From: Kordiimonadales bacterium IMCC3096
GTDB taxonomy: Bacteria > Pseudomonadota > Alphaproteobacteria > Minwuiales > Minwuiaceae
Assembly (NCBI GenBank): GCA_016865035.1
Contig: CP018227.1
Location: forward strand, 2,881,501-2,945,500
DNA length: 64,000 nucleotides
Direction: 5' to 3'
The translations under genes and the position numbers were made by a program. Each line of letters opens with the position of its first letter. Position 1 is the stretch's first letter. Positions 8,069 through 16,863 of this stretch are shown in pieces. The notes beneath the pieces are model-generated. The model saw only the letters and a program-made list of their open reading frames with translations, was not told where the DNA came from and did not search any database.

Positions 8069-9858
8069 CGCTGGGCTTCCTCAACAGTCCTGACCAGGCT
8101 GCCGATATCGCGGATCGCCGCGATCTGCGGGGTCGCGATCCGGACGTCCAGGGCGTCTTCGACGGCCAGGATCAGGTTGAGATGCGTGAAGCTGTCCCAT
8201 CCTTCAATGCTGTCGGGTGAGGATGCGTAGGTCAGCGACGTCCTGTCGACATGGAAGACACTGCTGGCGATTTCGATGATCCTTTCGCCCATCCCACTGT
8301 TGCCGGTGTTGGCGATCTTCGGTTCCTGAATCCGTTTCGTCAGGCAGGCAGCCAGAGCCTGTCGGTCGACCTTTCCGGACTGCGTGCGAGGCATCGTCTC
8401 GATCTGCATGATCCGCTTCGGCATCTTCAGCGGTTCCAGGTATCCACGGCAATGCGTGGTCAGGGAGGCCTTGCTGACCGGAACGTTCAGAACGACTGCG
8501 GAGACCGCAATCTGCTCGAATTCCGGATCAGGCAGCCCGACTGTAGCAGCTTCCAGCACCGCCGGATGACGGAGCAAGGCTTCGTCCACTTCGTCAGGCA
8601 GGATGGTCATGCCACCCTGATTGATGACGCTCTTCAGACGGCCCAGGAAATCGAAGGATCCGTCCGCCCGCCGACGAACCAGATCTCCCGTGCGCATCCA
8701 TCCGTCCTGCAGATGGGTCTCGCGGGTTCGTTCAGGGTTCCGCCAGTAGCCCTCGCAGATATTGGGACCCTTGAGCTGCAACTCGCCTTCGTCCGCCTCG
8801 GCATCCCCGAGCGGTTGACCATTGCCGTTGCCCAGCCGCGCTTCGCAATCCACGGGATGGCCGATCGACCCCCAGGCACCGAATGCTGCCCCCTTGCCGG
8901 CATAGAGGGCGTTGGCGACCGTCTCGGTCATCCCGTAGACGTTCCAGACGTTTGTGCCGAATCCGGTTTCGAATGCTTTCCAGACGGGTTCTGGCAGGAT
9001 TCCGCCGGTGGAAATCACGCCTCTGAATCCTGCTGAGTCGAAATAGTCCCGATGCTCTGCCAGGCGCTCGATCAGGGTCAGCATCGTGGGATTGCCGATC
9101 AGATGAGTTGCGCCGCTGGAGCGGATGAAATTCAGCCAGGGTTCCATATCGGAAATCTGGAACGGGCCCGGACGAACCAGCGCCGCACCACTCCAGGCAG
9201 CGAGCAGTGGGCCCTGAACCAGCCCGTCGGTATGGGCCAGGGGCGTGGCATTGAAGATGCGGCTCTGCGTGTCATATCCGAAAAGGCGACACAGGGTCTC
9301 CAGATGGCTGAACAGATTGCCATGGGTGATCTGGACGCCATTCGGTCGGTCCGTGGTGCCCGACGTGAAGAGGATATAGGCCAACTGGTCCGGCGCGTGG
9401 TCAGCACAATGCGGTGCTCGAACCCGGCTCGCGGGCGCCTTGCGGCGCAACAGTTTCCTGATCGTGCCGGCTTGCCCGCCACTGCCGGAGGGGGCGTCGA
9501 GAACATGCCGGGGGCAGTCATGACCACAGTCCACCGCGTCGTCGGAAATCAGCAGACTGGCTTCGGTGGACCTGGCAACGGCTTCGATGCGGGTGAGGCG
9601 ACTTTCCGGGGAAAGCATCACGGGCACGAGACCATCGAGCAAAGCTGCAAGAAAGCCGGCGCTGGCCGTGAAGTCGTCCTTCACAATGATCAGTACGCGG
9701 TCTCCTGACGTCAGACCGTATCCGTCGAAGATGCCGCAACAGGTCTCGATCATGGACATCAACTGACGACAGGACCTTGATCCGTCCCGAACGGCCAGGA
9801 AGTCGCCCCGGCCCTTGCGCTCCAGCTGGAGCCAGAGTTTCCGCAGGTCGTTGCTCAC
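8065..9858 (-). CDS. AMP-dependent acyl ligase fused to an acyl carrier domain (DltA-DltC-like)
   Basis: This 597-residue ANL-superfamily enzyme has the phosphate-binding loop LFTSGTTDRPNG, the GMTETVANALYAG segment, the TGDLVRR hinge region and the C-terminal PRTQSGKVDRQAL lysine motif. The last ~80 residues are a carrier domain with DSIEGWDSFTHLNLI, where Ser556 would carry phosphopantetheine. It should adenylate a carboxylic or amino acid and load it on its own carrier. The GTG at 9858 was chosen because it overlaps the upstream stop as GTGA and follows GAGGA; sequence further upstream in frame is not coding. A ligase–carrier fusion replaces the separate DltA and DltC proteins. Confidence 0.87.
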   Translation of the reverse strand: MSNDLRKLWLQLERKGRGDFLAVRDGSRSCRQLMSMIETCCGIFDGYGLTSGDRVLIIVKDDFTASAGFLAALLDGLVPVMLSPESRLTRIEAVARSTEASLLISDDAVDCGHDCPRHVLDAPSGSGGQAGTIRKLLRRKAPASRVRAPHCADHAPDQLAYILFTSGTTDRPNGVQITHGNLFSHLETLCRLFGYDTQSRIFNATPLAHTDGLVQGPLLAAWSGAALVRPGPFQISDMEPWLNFIRSSGATHLIGNPTMLTLIERLAEHRDYFDSAGFRGVISTGGILPEPVWKAFETGFGTNVWNVYGMTETVANALYAGKGAAFGAWGSIGHPVDCEARLGNGNGQPLGDAEADEGELQLKGPNICEGYWRNPERTRETHLQDGWMRTGDLVRRRADGSFDFLGRLKSVINQGGMTILPDEVDEALLRHPAVLEAATVGLPDPEFEQIAVSAVVLNVPVSKASLTTHCRGYLEPLKMPKRIMQIETMPRTQSGKVDRQALAACLTKRIQEPKIANTGNSGMGERIIEIASSVFHVDRTSLTYASSPDSIEGWDSFTHLNLILAVEDALDVRIATPQIAAIRDIGSLVRTVEEAQR

Positions 9859-10505
9859 TCGTCCTCGCCCCGGGAAATGGCCAGGGCACCCGATCCGCCC
9901 CTGATCGTGCGAGCCGGTGAACCGGCGGCGATGCTGCCCGCCGGCAAGGCGCGGCGGACAATCGCGCCGGCCGCGATGACACAGTTGTCGCCTATCCGGA
10001 CGTTCGGCAGGATCACTGCGCCGGCGCCGATGATCACGTCCTGCCCGACATGGACATTGCCCGCCAGCACGGCACCCGGGCCGATGCTCGTGTATTCGCC
10101 GATGATGCAGTGATGACCGACAGACGCTGAGCGGTTGATCAGCACACCCTCGCCGACCAGGGTCACAGCTCCAATGACGGCACCAGCATTGATGTAGCAC
10201 CCCGGATAGATGCGCGTGGTGCTGGCGACAATCGCCGAAGGATCGATCAGGGCATCAGCAAGCGTCAGGCCCATGGCCAGGGCAGATTGGGTCAGCGCGC
10301 GCCTGCGGCTCGGGGCGAAGGCGCAGGGTATGAACCTGTCGCCGTGTTCTTCCGCCAGATAGTCGTCCCTGGAAATGACACGGTCCCGGCGTGTCACCCG
10401 TGATGGCCCGCCGGTGTTCACTGCCGCACGGATTGTCAGTCCGGCGCGCAGACAGCTTTCTTCCAGCTCGACAACGATCGGAGATCTGACGCCAAAGAGA
10501 ATCAC
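9855..10505 (-). CDS. NeuD/PglD-like left-handed beta-helix acyltransferase
   Basis: The N-terminal ~85 residues form the small Rossmann-like part of the PglD/NeuD family. From about residue 88 on there are hexapeptide repeats (IDPSAIV, INAGAVIGA, IGEYTSIGPGAV, IGAGAVILPNV, IGDNCVIAAGAIV). The likely catalytic histidines are in SVGHHCIIG. Such enzymes acetylate amino or hydroxyl groups of sugars. The start overlaps the upstream 90-residue gene as ATGA and the stop overlaps the ligase start. It may modify a sugar or precursor used by the acylation pathway; that link is inferred from context only. Confidence 0.8.
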   Translation of the reverse strand: MILFGVRSPIVVELEESCLRAGLTIRAAVNTGGPSRVTRRDRVISRDDYLAEEHGDRFIPCAFAPSRRRALTQSALAMGLTLADALIDPSAIVASTTRIYPGCYINAGAVIGAVTLVGEGVLINRSASVGHHCIIGEYTSIGPGAVLAGNVHVGQDVIIGAGAVILPNVRIGDNCVIAAGAIVRRALPAGSIAAGSPARTIRGGSGALAISRGEDE

Positions 10506-10774
10506 AGGCTGCCCCTCAACAGACTGACTATGGTCGATGCAACCTCGGCCAAGTCGGCTTTCCCCAGATGATTCCTGCGTTCAACGCCGTTCATTGTCGA
10601 ACGGGCTTCGTCCCGGAGCCAGTGACTGTAGGGTCCGGCAGGCGACCGTACAAACGACCTGACGCTGTCGCGTTGCTGTTCCTGCCCGATTTTCTGCCAT
10701 CTTCGCAAGTCGCGATCAATCTTCAAGGAAACGGAATTCCAGATTCGCTTTCGGTCTTCGGGCGCGCCACTCAA
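10502..10774 (-). CDS. Small protein of unknown function opening the acylation operon
   Basis: I do not recognise this 90-residue, arginine-rich, soluble-looking protein (middle part WLRDEARSTMNGVERRNHLG, C-terminal ADLAEVASTIVSLLRGSL). The only upstream start is TTG at 10774, preceded by AGAGGGGG; a stop codon lies in frame 12 codons earlier. Its TGA overlaps the ATG of the PglD-like gene, which argues that it is translated. It could also be the shortened tail of a longer gene truncated when the islet formed. Base composition is lower in GC than the surrounding chromosome. Confidence 0.5.
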   Translation of the reverse strand: MSGAPEDRKRIWNSVSLKIDRDLRRWQKIGQEQQRDSVRSFVRSPAGPYSHWLRDEARSTMNGVERRNHLGKADLAEVASTIVSLLRGSL

Positions 10775-10813
10775 ACCCCCTCTGGTCCGATCGGTCAGCA
10801 GATCGCCTGTTCA

Positions 10814-10823
10814 TTTCCGGAAA
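10814..10823. promoter_or_regulatory. Palindrome TTTCCGGAAA ahead of the acylation operon
   Basis: A perfect 10-bp palindrome lies in the 55-bp gap between the phosphatase stop and the first gene of the islet operon, where a promoter or operator for that operon should be. I cannot define -10 and -35 boxes with confidence. Confidence 0.25.
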
Positions 10824-10829
10824 CGGGGG

Positions 10830-11276
10830 TCACACCGTCGGGGCCGGGCCGGGGCTGAAGCGTTTCAGGATGCGGTCGCGAAGCTGGTCGCGGACCTGGC
10901 GCCAGGATTCCAGGCGGCGTTCGCGGCTGCCTTCGGTCAGGGACGGGTCCATGGTGGGCCAGTATTCCACGTCGCAGGCCATGGTGCGGGTCAGCTCGAT
11001 GGCCTTGTGCTGTGCCTCCGGCGAGAGCGTGATGATGACGTCGAACGAGGAGTCCTCCAGGTCGTCGAAGCTCTTTGAATTGTGCCGGCTGACGTCGATC
11101 CCGAGTTCGTCCATGACGGTGATCGAGAAGCCGTCCACATCGCGGGACCGGACCCCGCAGGAATCCACATAGACCGCGTGACCCAGCAGCTGTTTCATCA
11201 GCCCCTCCGCCATCGGGGACCGGACACTGTTCTCGGTGCAGCAGAACAGCACAGCACCGGGAAGGTCACGTGGCAT
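10830..11276 (-). CDS. Low-molecular-weight phosphotyrosine phosphatase family protein
   Basis: This 148-residue protein has the C-x5-R loop CTENSVRS (Cys13, Arg19) near the N-terminus and a DP motif (MDPSLTEGS) near residue 110 for the general acid. The fold is shared by tyrosine phosphatases and arsenate reductases. Its location after UPF0262 and hisD is conserved in alphaproteobacteria, where it is usually annotated as a small phosphatase. It starts 4 bp after UPF0262. Its last ~17 codons lie in the direct repeat duplicated at 5930-5980, so the current 3' end may have been supplied by the incoming islet. Confidence 0.88.
   Translation of the reverse strand: MPRDLPGAVLFCCTENSVRSPMAEGLMKQLLGHAVYVDSCGVRSRDVDGFSITVMDELGIDVSRHNSKSFDDLEDSSFDVIITLSPEAQHKAIELTRTMACDVEYWPTMDPSLTEGSRERRLESWRQVRDQLRDRILKRFSPGPAPTV
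10836..10886. repeat. Right copy of 51-bp direct repeat flanking the acylation islet
   Basis: This is the same sequence as 5930-5980 with four substitutions, in direct orientation. Here it forms the functional 3' end of the phosphatase gene. Unlike the left copy it has no hairpin partner downstream, suggesting that this copy is the newer end. Confidence 0.85.
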
Positions 11277-11280
11277 GTGC

Positions 11281-11760
11281 TCAGGCCCTGATGTGCAGTA
11301 CGCAGATCAGCGTGAACAGCCGCCGTGCCGTGTCGAAATCCATGTCGATCTTGCCATCCAGCCGCTCCTGCAGGACTTCGGAGCCTTCGTTGTGGATGCC
11401 GCGTCGTCCCATGTCGATGGCCTCGATCTGGGAAGGGGTCGAGGTCTTGATGGCGCTGAAGTAGCTCTCGCAGACCTTGAAGTAGTCCCGCACGATCCGC
11501 CGGAACGGTGACAGGGCCAGCACGATGCGGCCCTGCGGTGTGTGATCCTGCCCGCGGATGTCGATGACAAGACGGTTGTCCTCGATCAGCAGATGCACCG
11601 CGAAGGGACCGCTGAATTCATCCCCCAAAGGCTTGAAGTTGTTGGCCTCGATCAGGTCGAAGATCGCCACGCGCCGTTCGTGGTCCACATCCGGACCCCA
11701 GCTCTTGATGGAGCTGTCATCCAGCGTGATCTCGACAATCCTGTCCGCGTGGTCGGCCAT
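11281..11760 (-). CDS. UPF0262 family protein
   Basis: This 159-residue cytoplasmic protein matches the alphaproteobacterial UPF0262 family in length and sequence character, with FSGPFAVHLLIEDNRLVIDI, ALSPFRRIVRDYFKVCESY and DFDTARRLFTLICVLHIRA. The function is unknown. The ATG at 11760 was chosen over an in-frame start at 11799, which lies inside hisD, because it gives the family-typical length and N-terminus (MADHADRIVEITLDD). It sits 4 bp after hisD and 4 bp before the phosphatase gene, so all three are one transcript. Confidence 0.85.
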   Translation of the reverse strand: MADHADRIVEITLDDSSIKSWGPDVDHERRVAIFDLIEANNFKPLGDEFSGPFAVHLLIEDNRLVIDIRGQDHTPQGRIVLALSPFRRIVRDYFKVCESYFSAIKTSTPSQIEAIDMGRRGIHNEGSEVLQERLDGKIDMDFDTARRLFTLICVLHIRA

Positions 11761-11764
11761 GCTT

Positions 11765-13060
11765 TCACCCGTTGTTTCGGATGCGGACGGACAGCGCATG
11801 GGCGGTCAGCCCCTCCGCGTCCGCCAGCGTTGCGGCTGCGGGGCCGATCCGGCGCAGGCTGTCGGCATCACAGCCCACGAAGGTGGTGCGCTTCATGAAG
11901 TCCAGCAGGTTGAGGCCGGAGGAAAAACGGGCACTGCGCGCGGTGGGCAGGACATGGTTCGGCCCGGCCACATAGTCGCCAATGGCCTCCGGCGTATAGC
12001 GGCCCAGGAAGATTGCACCGGCATTGCGAACCCGGGCCATCAGGGCCTCCGGGTCGCTGACGGCCAGTTCCAGGTGCTCCGGTGCCAGGCGGTCCACCAG
12101 GGCAGGGGCGTCATCCAGGTCGCCGACCAGAATGATCGCGCCGTGACTCTCCCAGCTCTGCCGCGCCATGCCGGAGCGGTCGAGGGACTGCAGATGGCTC
12201 TCGACCGCTTCCGCCACCCGATCCGCGAACAGGGGATCGTTGGTGATCAGGATCGCCTGGGCCGAGACATCATGTTCCGACTGGGACAGCAGGTCGGCGG
12301 CGATCCAGGCCGGATCATTTTCCCCGTCAGCGACGACGAGGATCTCTGACGGTCCCGCGATCATGTCGATGCCGACCTGCCCGAAGACCCGACGCTTGGC
12401 AGCCGCGACCCAGGCATTGCCGGGGCCGACGATCTTGTCGACCGGGGCTATGCTGGGGGTGCCATAGGCCAGTGCCGCGACGGCCTGCGCGCCGCCGAGA
12501 CGGTAGATCTCGCTGACACCCGCGCGGCGCGCGGCGGCGATCACCAGCGGGTTGATGACACCGTCCGGTGTCGGCACCACCATGGCCACCCGCTCCACCC
12601 CCGCGACCCGCGCCGGGATGGCGTTCATCAGCACGGAGGAGGGATAGGAGGCGGTGCCGCCGGGGACATAGAGCCCGACCGCACCGATCGCGGTCCAGCG
12701 CGCGCCGAGCACGACACCCTCCTCGTCGGTGAAACGGTCATCGGCGGGGCGCTGGCGGGCGTGAAACGCTTCGATACGGCCTGCGGCGATGTCCAGCGCG
12801 GCCAGTGTCTCCGGCGCGCATTGCCCTTCCGCAGCGGCGATCTCTTCGTCCGTGAAACGAAGGTCCTCGGGACTGGTCAGATCCATCCGGTCAAAGCGGC
12901 GGGTATATTCGATCAGGGCCGCGTCGCCATCCCGCCTGACCGTGGCGATGATGTCCGTGACGGTGGCGTCGACATCCTCCGATGTCTCCCGCTTGTCATT
13001 CAGCAGCGCCTCGAAGTCGGCGTCGAAGGATGGCGCGGAACGATCAAGCCGCTTCAGCAT
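11765..13060 (-). CDS. hisD: Histidinol dehydrogenase
   Basis: HisD carries out the last two steps of histidine synthesis, oxidising histidinol to histidine with two NAD. The 431-residue length is typical. The signature [16 protein letters not shown] is present, along with the NAD-binding segment [22 protein letters not shown] and the C-terminal [18 protein letters not shown] with zinc/catalytic histidines. It overlaps hisG by 17 bp. Only these two his genes are here; the rest of the pathway lies elsewhere, as is common in alphaproteobacteria. Confidence 0.96.
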   Translation of the reverse strand: MLKRLDRSAPSFDADFEALLNDKRETSEDVDATVTDIIATVRRDGDAALIEYTRRFDRMDLTSPEDLRFTDEEIAAAEGQCAPETLAALDIAAGRIEAFHARQRPADDRFTDEEGVVLGARWTAIGAVGLYVPGGTASYPSSVLMNAIPARVAGVERVAMVVPTPDGVINPLVIAAARRAGVSEIYRLGGAQAVAALAYGTPSIAPVDKIVGPGNAWVAAAKRRVFGQVGIDMIAGPSEILVVADGENDPAWIAADLLSQSEHDVSAQAILITNDPLFADRVAEAVESHLQSLDRSGMARQSWESHGAIILVGDLDDAPALVDRLAPEHLELAVSDPEALMARVRNAGAIFLGRYTPEAIGDYVAGPNHVLPTARSARFSSGLNLLDFMKRTTFVGCDADSLRRIGPAAATLADAEGLTAHALSVRIRNNG

Positions 13061-13712
13061 CGACCGCCCTCCGGAACTGCTCGATCCAGCCCTGAATCTC
13101 CACGGGCCGGGTCTTCAGCGCGGTACGGTTGACGATCAGGCGGCTGGTGATGTCGGCAATGTGCTCCACTTCCACCAGCCCGTTGGCCTTCAGCGTGGAA
13201 CCGGTGGAGACCAGATCGACGATGCGGCGGCACAGGCCCAGTGTCGGCGCCAGTTCCATGGCACCATTCAGCTTGATGCACTCTGCCTGCACACCACGCT
13301 TGGCGAAGTGGGTGGCGGTGATGTGCGGGTACTTGGTCGCAACACGGACGTGCGACCAGCGGGACGGGTCGTCGGTGCGTGACAGTTCGGCCGGTTCGGC
13401 CACGGCCAGGCGGCAGAAGCCGATGCCCAGGTCCAGCGGCGCGTAGATGTCCGAATAGTCGAATTCCATCAGCACGTCATGACCGGCAATGCCGAGCTGC
13501 GCCGCGCCGAAGGCGACGAAGGTGGCCACGTCGAAGGACCGGACCCGGATGATCTCCACCCCCGGATGGTTGGTGGCAAACCGCAGCTGGCGCGACTTCG
13601 GATCATCGAAGGCAGCCTCCGGCTCGATCCCCGCAGCGCGGACAAGCGGCATGGCTTCCTTGAGAATGCGGCCCTTCGGCAGGGCGATGACAAGCGGTTC
13701 GGTCGTGGTCAT
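13044..13712 (-). CDS. hisG: ATP phosphoribosyltransferase, short form
   Basis: HisG commits ATP and PRPP to histidine synthesis. The ATG at 13712 gives 222 residues, the short form (HisGS) that lacks the C-terminal regulatory domain and normally needs the paralogue HisZ. Seen motifs include [14 protein letters not shown] at the start and the PRPP-binding [14 protein letters not shown] near residue 170. An upstream in-frame start would overlap DUF2948. hisZ is not in this window, so it must be encoded elsewhere if the enzyme is active. Confidence 0.94.
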   Translation of the reverse strand: MTTTEPLVIALPKGRILKEAMPLVRAAGIEPEAAFDDPKSRQLRFATNHPGVEIIRVRSFDVATFVAFGAAQLGIAGHDVLMEFDYSDIYAPLDLGIGFCRLAVAEPAELSRTDDPSRWSHVRVATKYPHITATHFAKRGVQAECIKLNGAMELAPTLGLCRRIVDLVSTGSTLKANGLVEVEHIADITSRLIVNRTALKTRPVEIQGWIEQFRRAVDAEAA

Positions 13713-13717
13713 GGGGT

Positions 13718-14206
13718 TCAGCTTTCGCTGTTGTGCTGCTCCGGATCGTCCAGCCCGTGGTCGGGCTGGTTGGGCGTATACCAAGGCCGCCCCATATCGT
13801 CCATCAGCACGTCGATGCAGTCCACGTCCAGCAGCATGGTCATTCCACCGGCAAAGTTCAGGGTCAGTTCCGCAGCTGGGGCGTCGAGCGGCCTCTGGCT
13901 GATGGAAAGCAGTTCCAGCACCGTCTCCCCCTCCAGCGTTGCCATGCCCTGCGTCCTCACCCGGATCACGTCGTTGATCTGCACACCGGCACGGATGCGG
14001 CTGCCGCCCATGCCGTCCAGCCGCTCATCCTCCCAGCGGAACCGGTTGCCGACGAAGGCCAGCCGCCGCCGCGCCTTCTGCAGGGCGAGATCGGCGCGCT
14101 TCACGGTCATGCTGACCAGTGCGGCGCTCAATATCTCCAGATCATCTGCATTGACTGCGTGAAGATGCAGCCGTGGCAGCGGTTCGCCCTGACCCCCTCG
14201 CTCCAT
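13718..14206 (-). CDS. DUF2948 family protein
   Basis: This 162-residue protein of the alphaproteobacterial DUF2948 family is identified by [20 protein letters not shown] near the start, [17 protein letters not shown] and [21 protein letters not shown] near the end. The function is unknown. Its place between murA and hisG is conserved across the class. It starts 4 bp after murA and ends 5 bp before hisG, so it belongs to the same transcript. Confidence 0.85.
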   Translation of the reverse strand: MERGGQGEPLPRLHLHAVNADDLEILSAALVSMTVKRADLALQKARRRLAFVGNRFRWEDERLDGMGGSRIRAGVQINDVIRVRTQGMATLEGETVLELLSISQRPLDAPAAELTLNFAGGMTMLLDVDCIDVLMDDMGRPWYTPNQPDHGLDDPEQHNSES

Positions 14207-14209
14207 CGA

Positions 14210-15472
14210 CTATTCCCTGACCCTCTCCACATCCGCGCCACAGGCCACCAGCTTGGCCTCCAGCCGTTCGTATCCCCGGTCCAGATGATAGACGCGATTG
14301 ACGACGGTTTCACCTTCTGCGGCCAGACCGGCCAGCACCAGCGAGACAGAGGCGCGCAGATCGGTCGCCATGACCGGCGCACCCTTCAGCCCCGGCACCC
14401 CCCGGACGAGGGCGGAGCCGCCGTGAACCGTGATGTTCGCGCCCATGCGACCAAGCTCCGGCACATGCATGAAACGGTTCTCGAAGATCGTTTCCGTGAT
14501 CATCGCCGCGCCGTGACTGACCGACATCAGCGCCATGATCTGCGCCTGCATGTCTGTCGGGAAGCCGGGATAGGGCTGGGTCATGACGTCGACGCCCAGG
14601 ATACCGGCCCCGTTGCGGCGGACCCGGATTCCCTCCGGCAGGTCGTCGATGGTGGCCCCGGCGCGGGAGATCGGTTCCATGATGGCCTCGACGATCTCGG
14701 GATCAGCCCCGGCCAGCAGGATATCGCCCCCCGTGATGGCCGCAGCCACCGCAAAGGTGCCGGTCTCGATCCGGTCCGGCAGCACCCGGTGCGCAGCGCC
14801 GTGCAGCCGGTCCTTGCCATGAACGGTCAGGCGGTCGGTGCCGCGTCCCTCGATCTCCGCGCCCATGGCGACCAGCAGGTCGATCAGGTCGGCGATCTCC
14901 GGCTCCCGTGCCGCATTCTCCAGCACCGTGGTGCCGTCGGCCAGCACAGCGGCGGTCAGCAGGTTCTCCGTCGCGCCGACGGAGACATTCGACATGGTGA
15001 TGCGCGCGCCCCGCAGCCCTTGCGGCGCGCGGGCCTTCATGTAGCCGCCCTCGATCTCGATCTCGGCACCCATGGCGACCAGGCCGTCGATGTGGATGTT
15101 CACGGGTCGGGTGCCGATGGCGCAGCCGCCGGGCAGGGACACCGTCGCCTGACGCTCCCGTGCCAGCAGGGGGCCGAGCACCAGCACGCTCGCACGCATC
15201 TTGCGCACGATGTCATAGGGGGCGGTGGTGCTGGTGATGTCGGGCGTATGCAGGTGCCAGGTGCCGCCGTCCCTGTCCTCGGCAATGGTCCCGTGTCCGC
15301 GCAGCAGGGCGGCCATGGTCGCGATGTCCATCAGGTCGGGGACATTGGTCAGCGTGACGGGTTCATCGGTCAGCAGGGTCGCGACCATCAGCGGCAGGGC
15401 GGCGTTCTTGGCTCCACTGATGGCAATGGTCCCGTTCAGCGGCTTGCCGCCCCGAATGACAATGCTGTCCAT
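14210..15472 (-). CDS. murA: UDP-N-acetylglucosamine 1-carboxyvinyltransferase
   Basis: MurA transfers enolpyruvate from PEP to UDP-GlcNAc, the first committed step of peptidoglycan synthesis in the cytoplasm. The 420-residue length is standard. Lys22 in [11 protein letters not shown] and the cysteine in the [18 protein letters not shown] loop (near residue 118, the fosfomycin target) are both present. It is the head of the murA–DUF2948–hisG–hisD–UPF0262–phosphatase run, preceded on the same strand by a small basic protein gene. Confidence 0.97.
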   Translation of the reverse strand: MDSIVIRGGKPLNGTIAISGAKNAALPLMVATLLTDEPVTLTNVPDLMDIATMAALLRGHGTIAEDRDGGTWHLHTPDITSTTAPYDIVRKMRASVLVLGPLLARERQATVSLPGGCAIGTRPVNIHIDGLVAMGAEIEIEGGYMKARAPQGLRGARITMSNVSVGATENLLTAAVLADGTTVLENAAREPEIADLIDLLVAMGAEIEGRGTDRLTVHGKDRLHGAAHRVLPDRIETGTFAVAAAITGGDILLAGADPEIVEAIMEPISRAGATIDDLPEGIRVRRNGAGILGVDVMTQPYPGFPTDMQAQIMALMSVSHGAAMITETIFENRFMHVPELGRMGANITVHGGSALVRGVPGLKGAPVMATDLRASVSLVLAGLAAEGETVVNRVYHLDRGYERLEAKLVACGADVERVRE

Positions 15473-15573
15473 GTCGTTCCTGTCTGTCTGATCACGATTC
15501 GGGGTGGTTGCGATTCACCCTGCAGCCTGAAGTCCCGCACAAATCAGGCGATTCCGCGGCAGGTCAATGCTTT

Positions 15574-15747
15574 TCAGTGCTTTTCGGTGTTCTTGATGGC
15601 TCCCGCCGGGCGCTCACCTGTCTTGCGCGGCGCGCGGCGGCGTTTCAGGTTCTCCCGCAGCCGTGCGGCCAGCCGTGCCTGCTTCTCCGCCTCGGCGGCA
15701 GCCTTGCCAGCCCGCCGGTCCTTGTCCTCGCCATCACCTGTGGCCAT
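15574..15747 (-). CDS. Small basic protein of unknown function upstream of murA
   Basis: This 57-residue, highly charged protein rich in Ala, Arg and Lys has a helical core (KAAAEAEKQARLAARLRENL) followed by KRRRAPRK. The ATG at 15747 follows a good GGAGAG ribosome binding site. Small helical proteins ending in a RLRENLKRR-like segment are common near murA in alphaproteobacteria, but I cannot assign a family or function with confidence. The gene lies about 100 bp upstream of murA on the same strand and may be co-transcribed. Confidence 0.6.
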   Translation of the reverse strand: MATGDGEDKDRRAGKAAAEAEKQARLAARLRENLKRRRAPRKTGERPAGAIKNTEKH

Positions 15748-15864
15748 TGCCCGTCTCTCCGCTCAGGGTCGTGTGGTTCTAGGCGGCGGTGCGATGTGCC
15801 GCAAGCTTGACGATGCCGCACCGGCTGTGCCCGATTGAGGGCGTATCGACCGGGAGAGTGGCTG

Positions 15865-16365
15865 ATGACGACTGCGGCGGAGATCAGGCGGATGCTGGAC
15901 ATGCAACCGCATCCGGAAGGGGGCTGGTTCGCGGAGATCCATCGCGCGCCGGAGCAACTGGCCGCCGAGGCGCTGCCCGCAGGCTACGACGGCCCCCGAT
16001 CCGTCTCGACCGCGATCTATTACATGCTGGAGGCGGCGGCGATCTCCACCCTGCACCGGCTGCGCTCCGACGAGATCTTCCACTTCTATCTGGGCGACCC
16101 GGTGGAGCAGCTCTGGCTGATGCCGGACGGCGGCCACCGGCTTGTCACCATCGGCAACGATCTGGCGGCGGGCCAGCGCCCTCAGGTGGTGGTGCCGCGC
16201 AACGTGTGGCAGGGTGCACGTGTGCGGGGCGGGCAGGGGTTTGCCCTGCTGGGCACGACGGTAGCCCCCGGTTTCGACTTCGCGGATTTCGAGATCGGTC
16301 AGCGCGACGCGCTGCTGGCAGGCTGGCCGGACGCCGCGCCCCTGATCCGCGATCTGACACACTGA
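15865..16365 (+). CDS. Cupin superfamily protein (DUF985)
   Basis: This 166-residue protein matches the DUF985/cupin_5 family: LDMQPHPEGGWFAEIHR at the start, the STAIYYML strand, LHRLRSDEIFHFYLGDPVEQLWL in the cupin core, and GFALLGTTVAPGFDFADFE near the end. Relatives are predicted metal-binding or sugar-binding cupins of uncertain activity. The ATG at 15865 was chosen because GGGAGAG lies just upstream. The pterin dehydratase gene follows after 15 bp. Confidence 0.85.
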   Translation: MTTAAEIRRMLDMQPHPEGGWFAEIHRAPEQLAAEALPAGYDGPRSVSTAIYYMLEAAAISTLHRLRSDEIFHFYLGDPVEQLWLMPDGGHRLVTIGNDLAAGQRPQVVVPRNVWQGARVRGGQGFALLGTTVAPGFDFADFEIGQRDALLAGWPDAAPLIRDLTH

Positions 16366-16380
16366 ACGGGAGAGCTTCCA

Positions 16381-16671
16381 ATGGCGACGAAACTGACAGA
16401 AAGCGAACGTGGTGAAGCCCTGGCCAGCATCAGCGACTGGTCGCTGGTGGACGGGCGTGATGCCATCACCCGCACGTTCCAGTTCAAGGACTTCAACGCC
16501 GCCTTCGGCTTCATGAGCCGCGTGGCCCTGAAGGCGGAGAAGATGGATCACCATCCGGAATGGTTCAACGTCTACAACAAGGTGGAAGTCACGCTCTCCA
16601 CCCATGATGCCGGTGGCCTGACCGAACTGGACATCAAGCTGGCCCGGTTCATGGACAAGGCTGCCGTCTAG
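16381..16671 (+). CDS. phhB: 4a-hydroxytetrahydrobiopterin dehydratase
   Basis: This 96-residue pterin-4a-carbinolamine dehydratase regenerates the quinonoid pterin after aromatic amino-acid hydroxylation, and related proteins act in molybdopterin contexts. The family motif is clear: [34 protein letters not shown], with the paired histidines and the H-P-E-W of the active site. The start follows GGGAGAG. It ends before the AT-rich gap. No aromatic hydroxylase gene is nearby, so the partner enzyme is unknown. Confidence 0.93.
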   Translation: MATKLTESERGEALASISDWSLVDGRDAITRTFQFKDFNAAFGFMSRVALKAEKMDHHPEWFNVYNKVEVTLSTHDAGGLTELDIKLARFMDKAAV

Positions 16672-16728
16672 TGACGCCAGCCTGAAGGTTTGACATTCAA
16701 CCCTGCGCCAATGCTCGGTCGTTCATAT

Positions 16729-16745
16729 CCTCATCTCTGATGAGG
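16729..16745. terminator. Small hairpin after the pterin dehydratase gene
   Basis: A perfect 7-bp stem (CCTCATC/GATGAGG) with a 3-base loop lies 57 bp past the stop codon. No T tract follows, so a terminator role is only possible. Confidence 0.3.
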
Positions 16746-16863
16746 CTGTCATTCCTGAATATTCGCCGTCAAACACGCCTACCGCGCCAGTTTTCTCCAC
16801 AAAATCAAATCAATATTCAATTGAGTGTGGTGCATGAGAAAGTTGTCAACAAAAATTACATTG

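Noticed and set aside
5930-10886. Integration of the islet by an integrase at a tRNA gene
   Set aside because: No tRNA and no recombinase-like protein is encoded in or beside the islet; the repeats fall in a protein gene's 3' end instead.
13733-15838. A 701-codon plus-strand frame across DUF2948 and murA
   Set aside because: It runs antisense through two well-supported genes and through their intergenic region; no family features.
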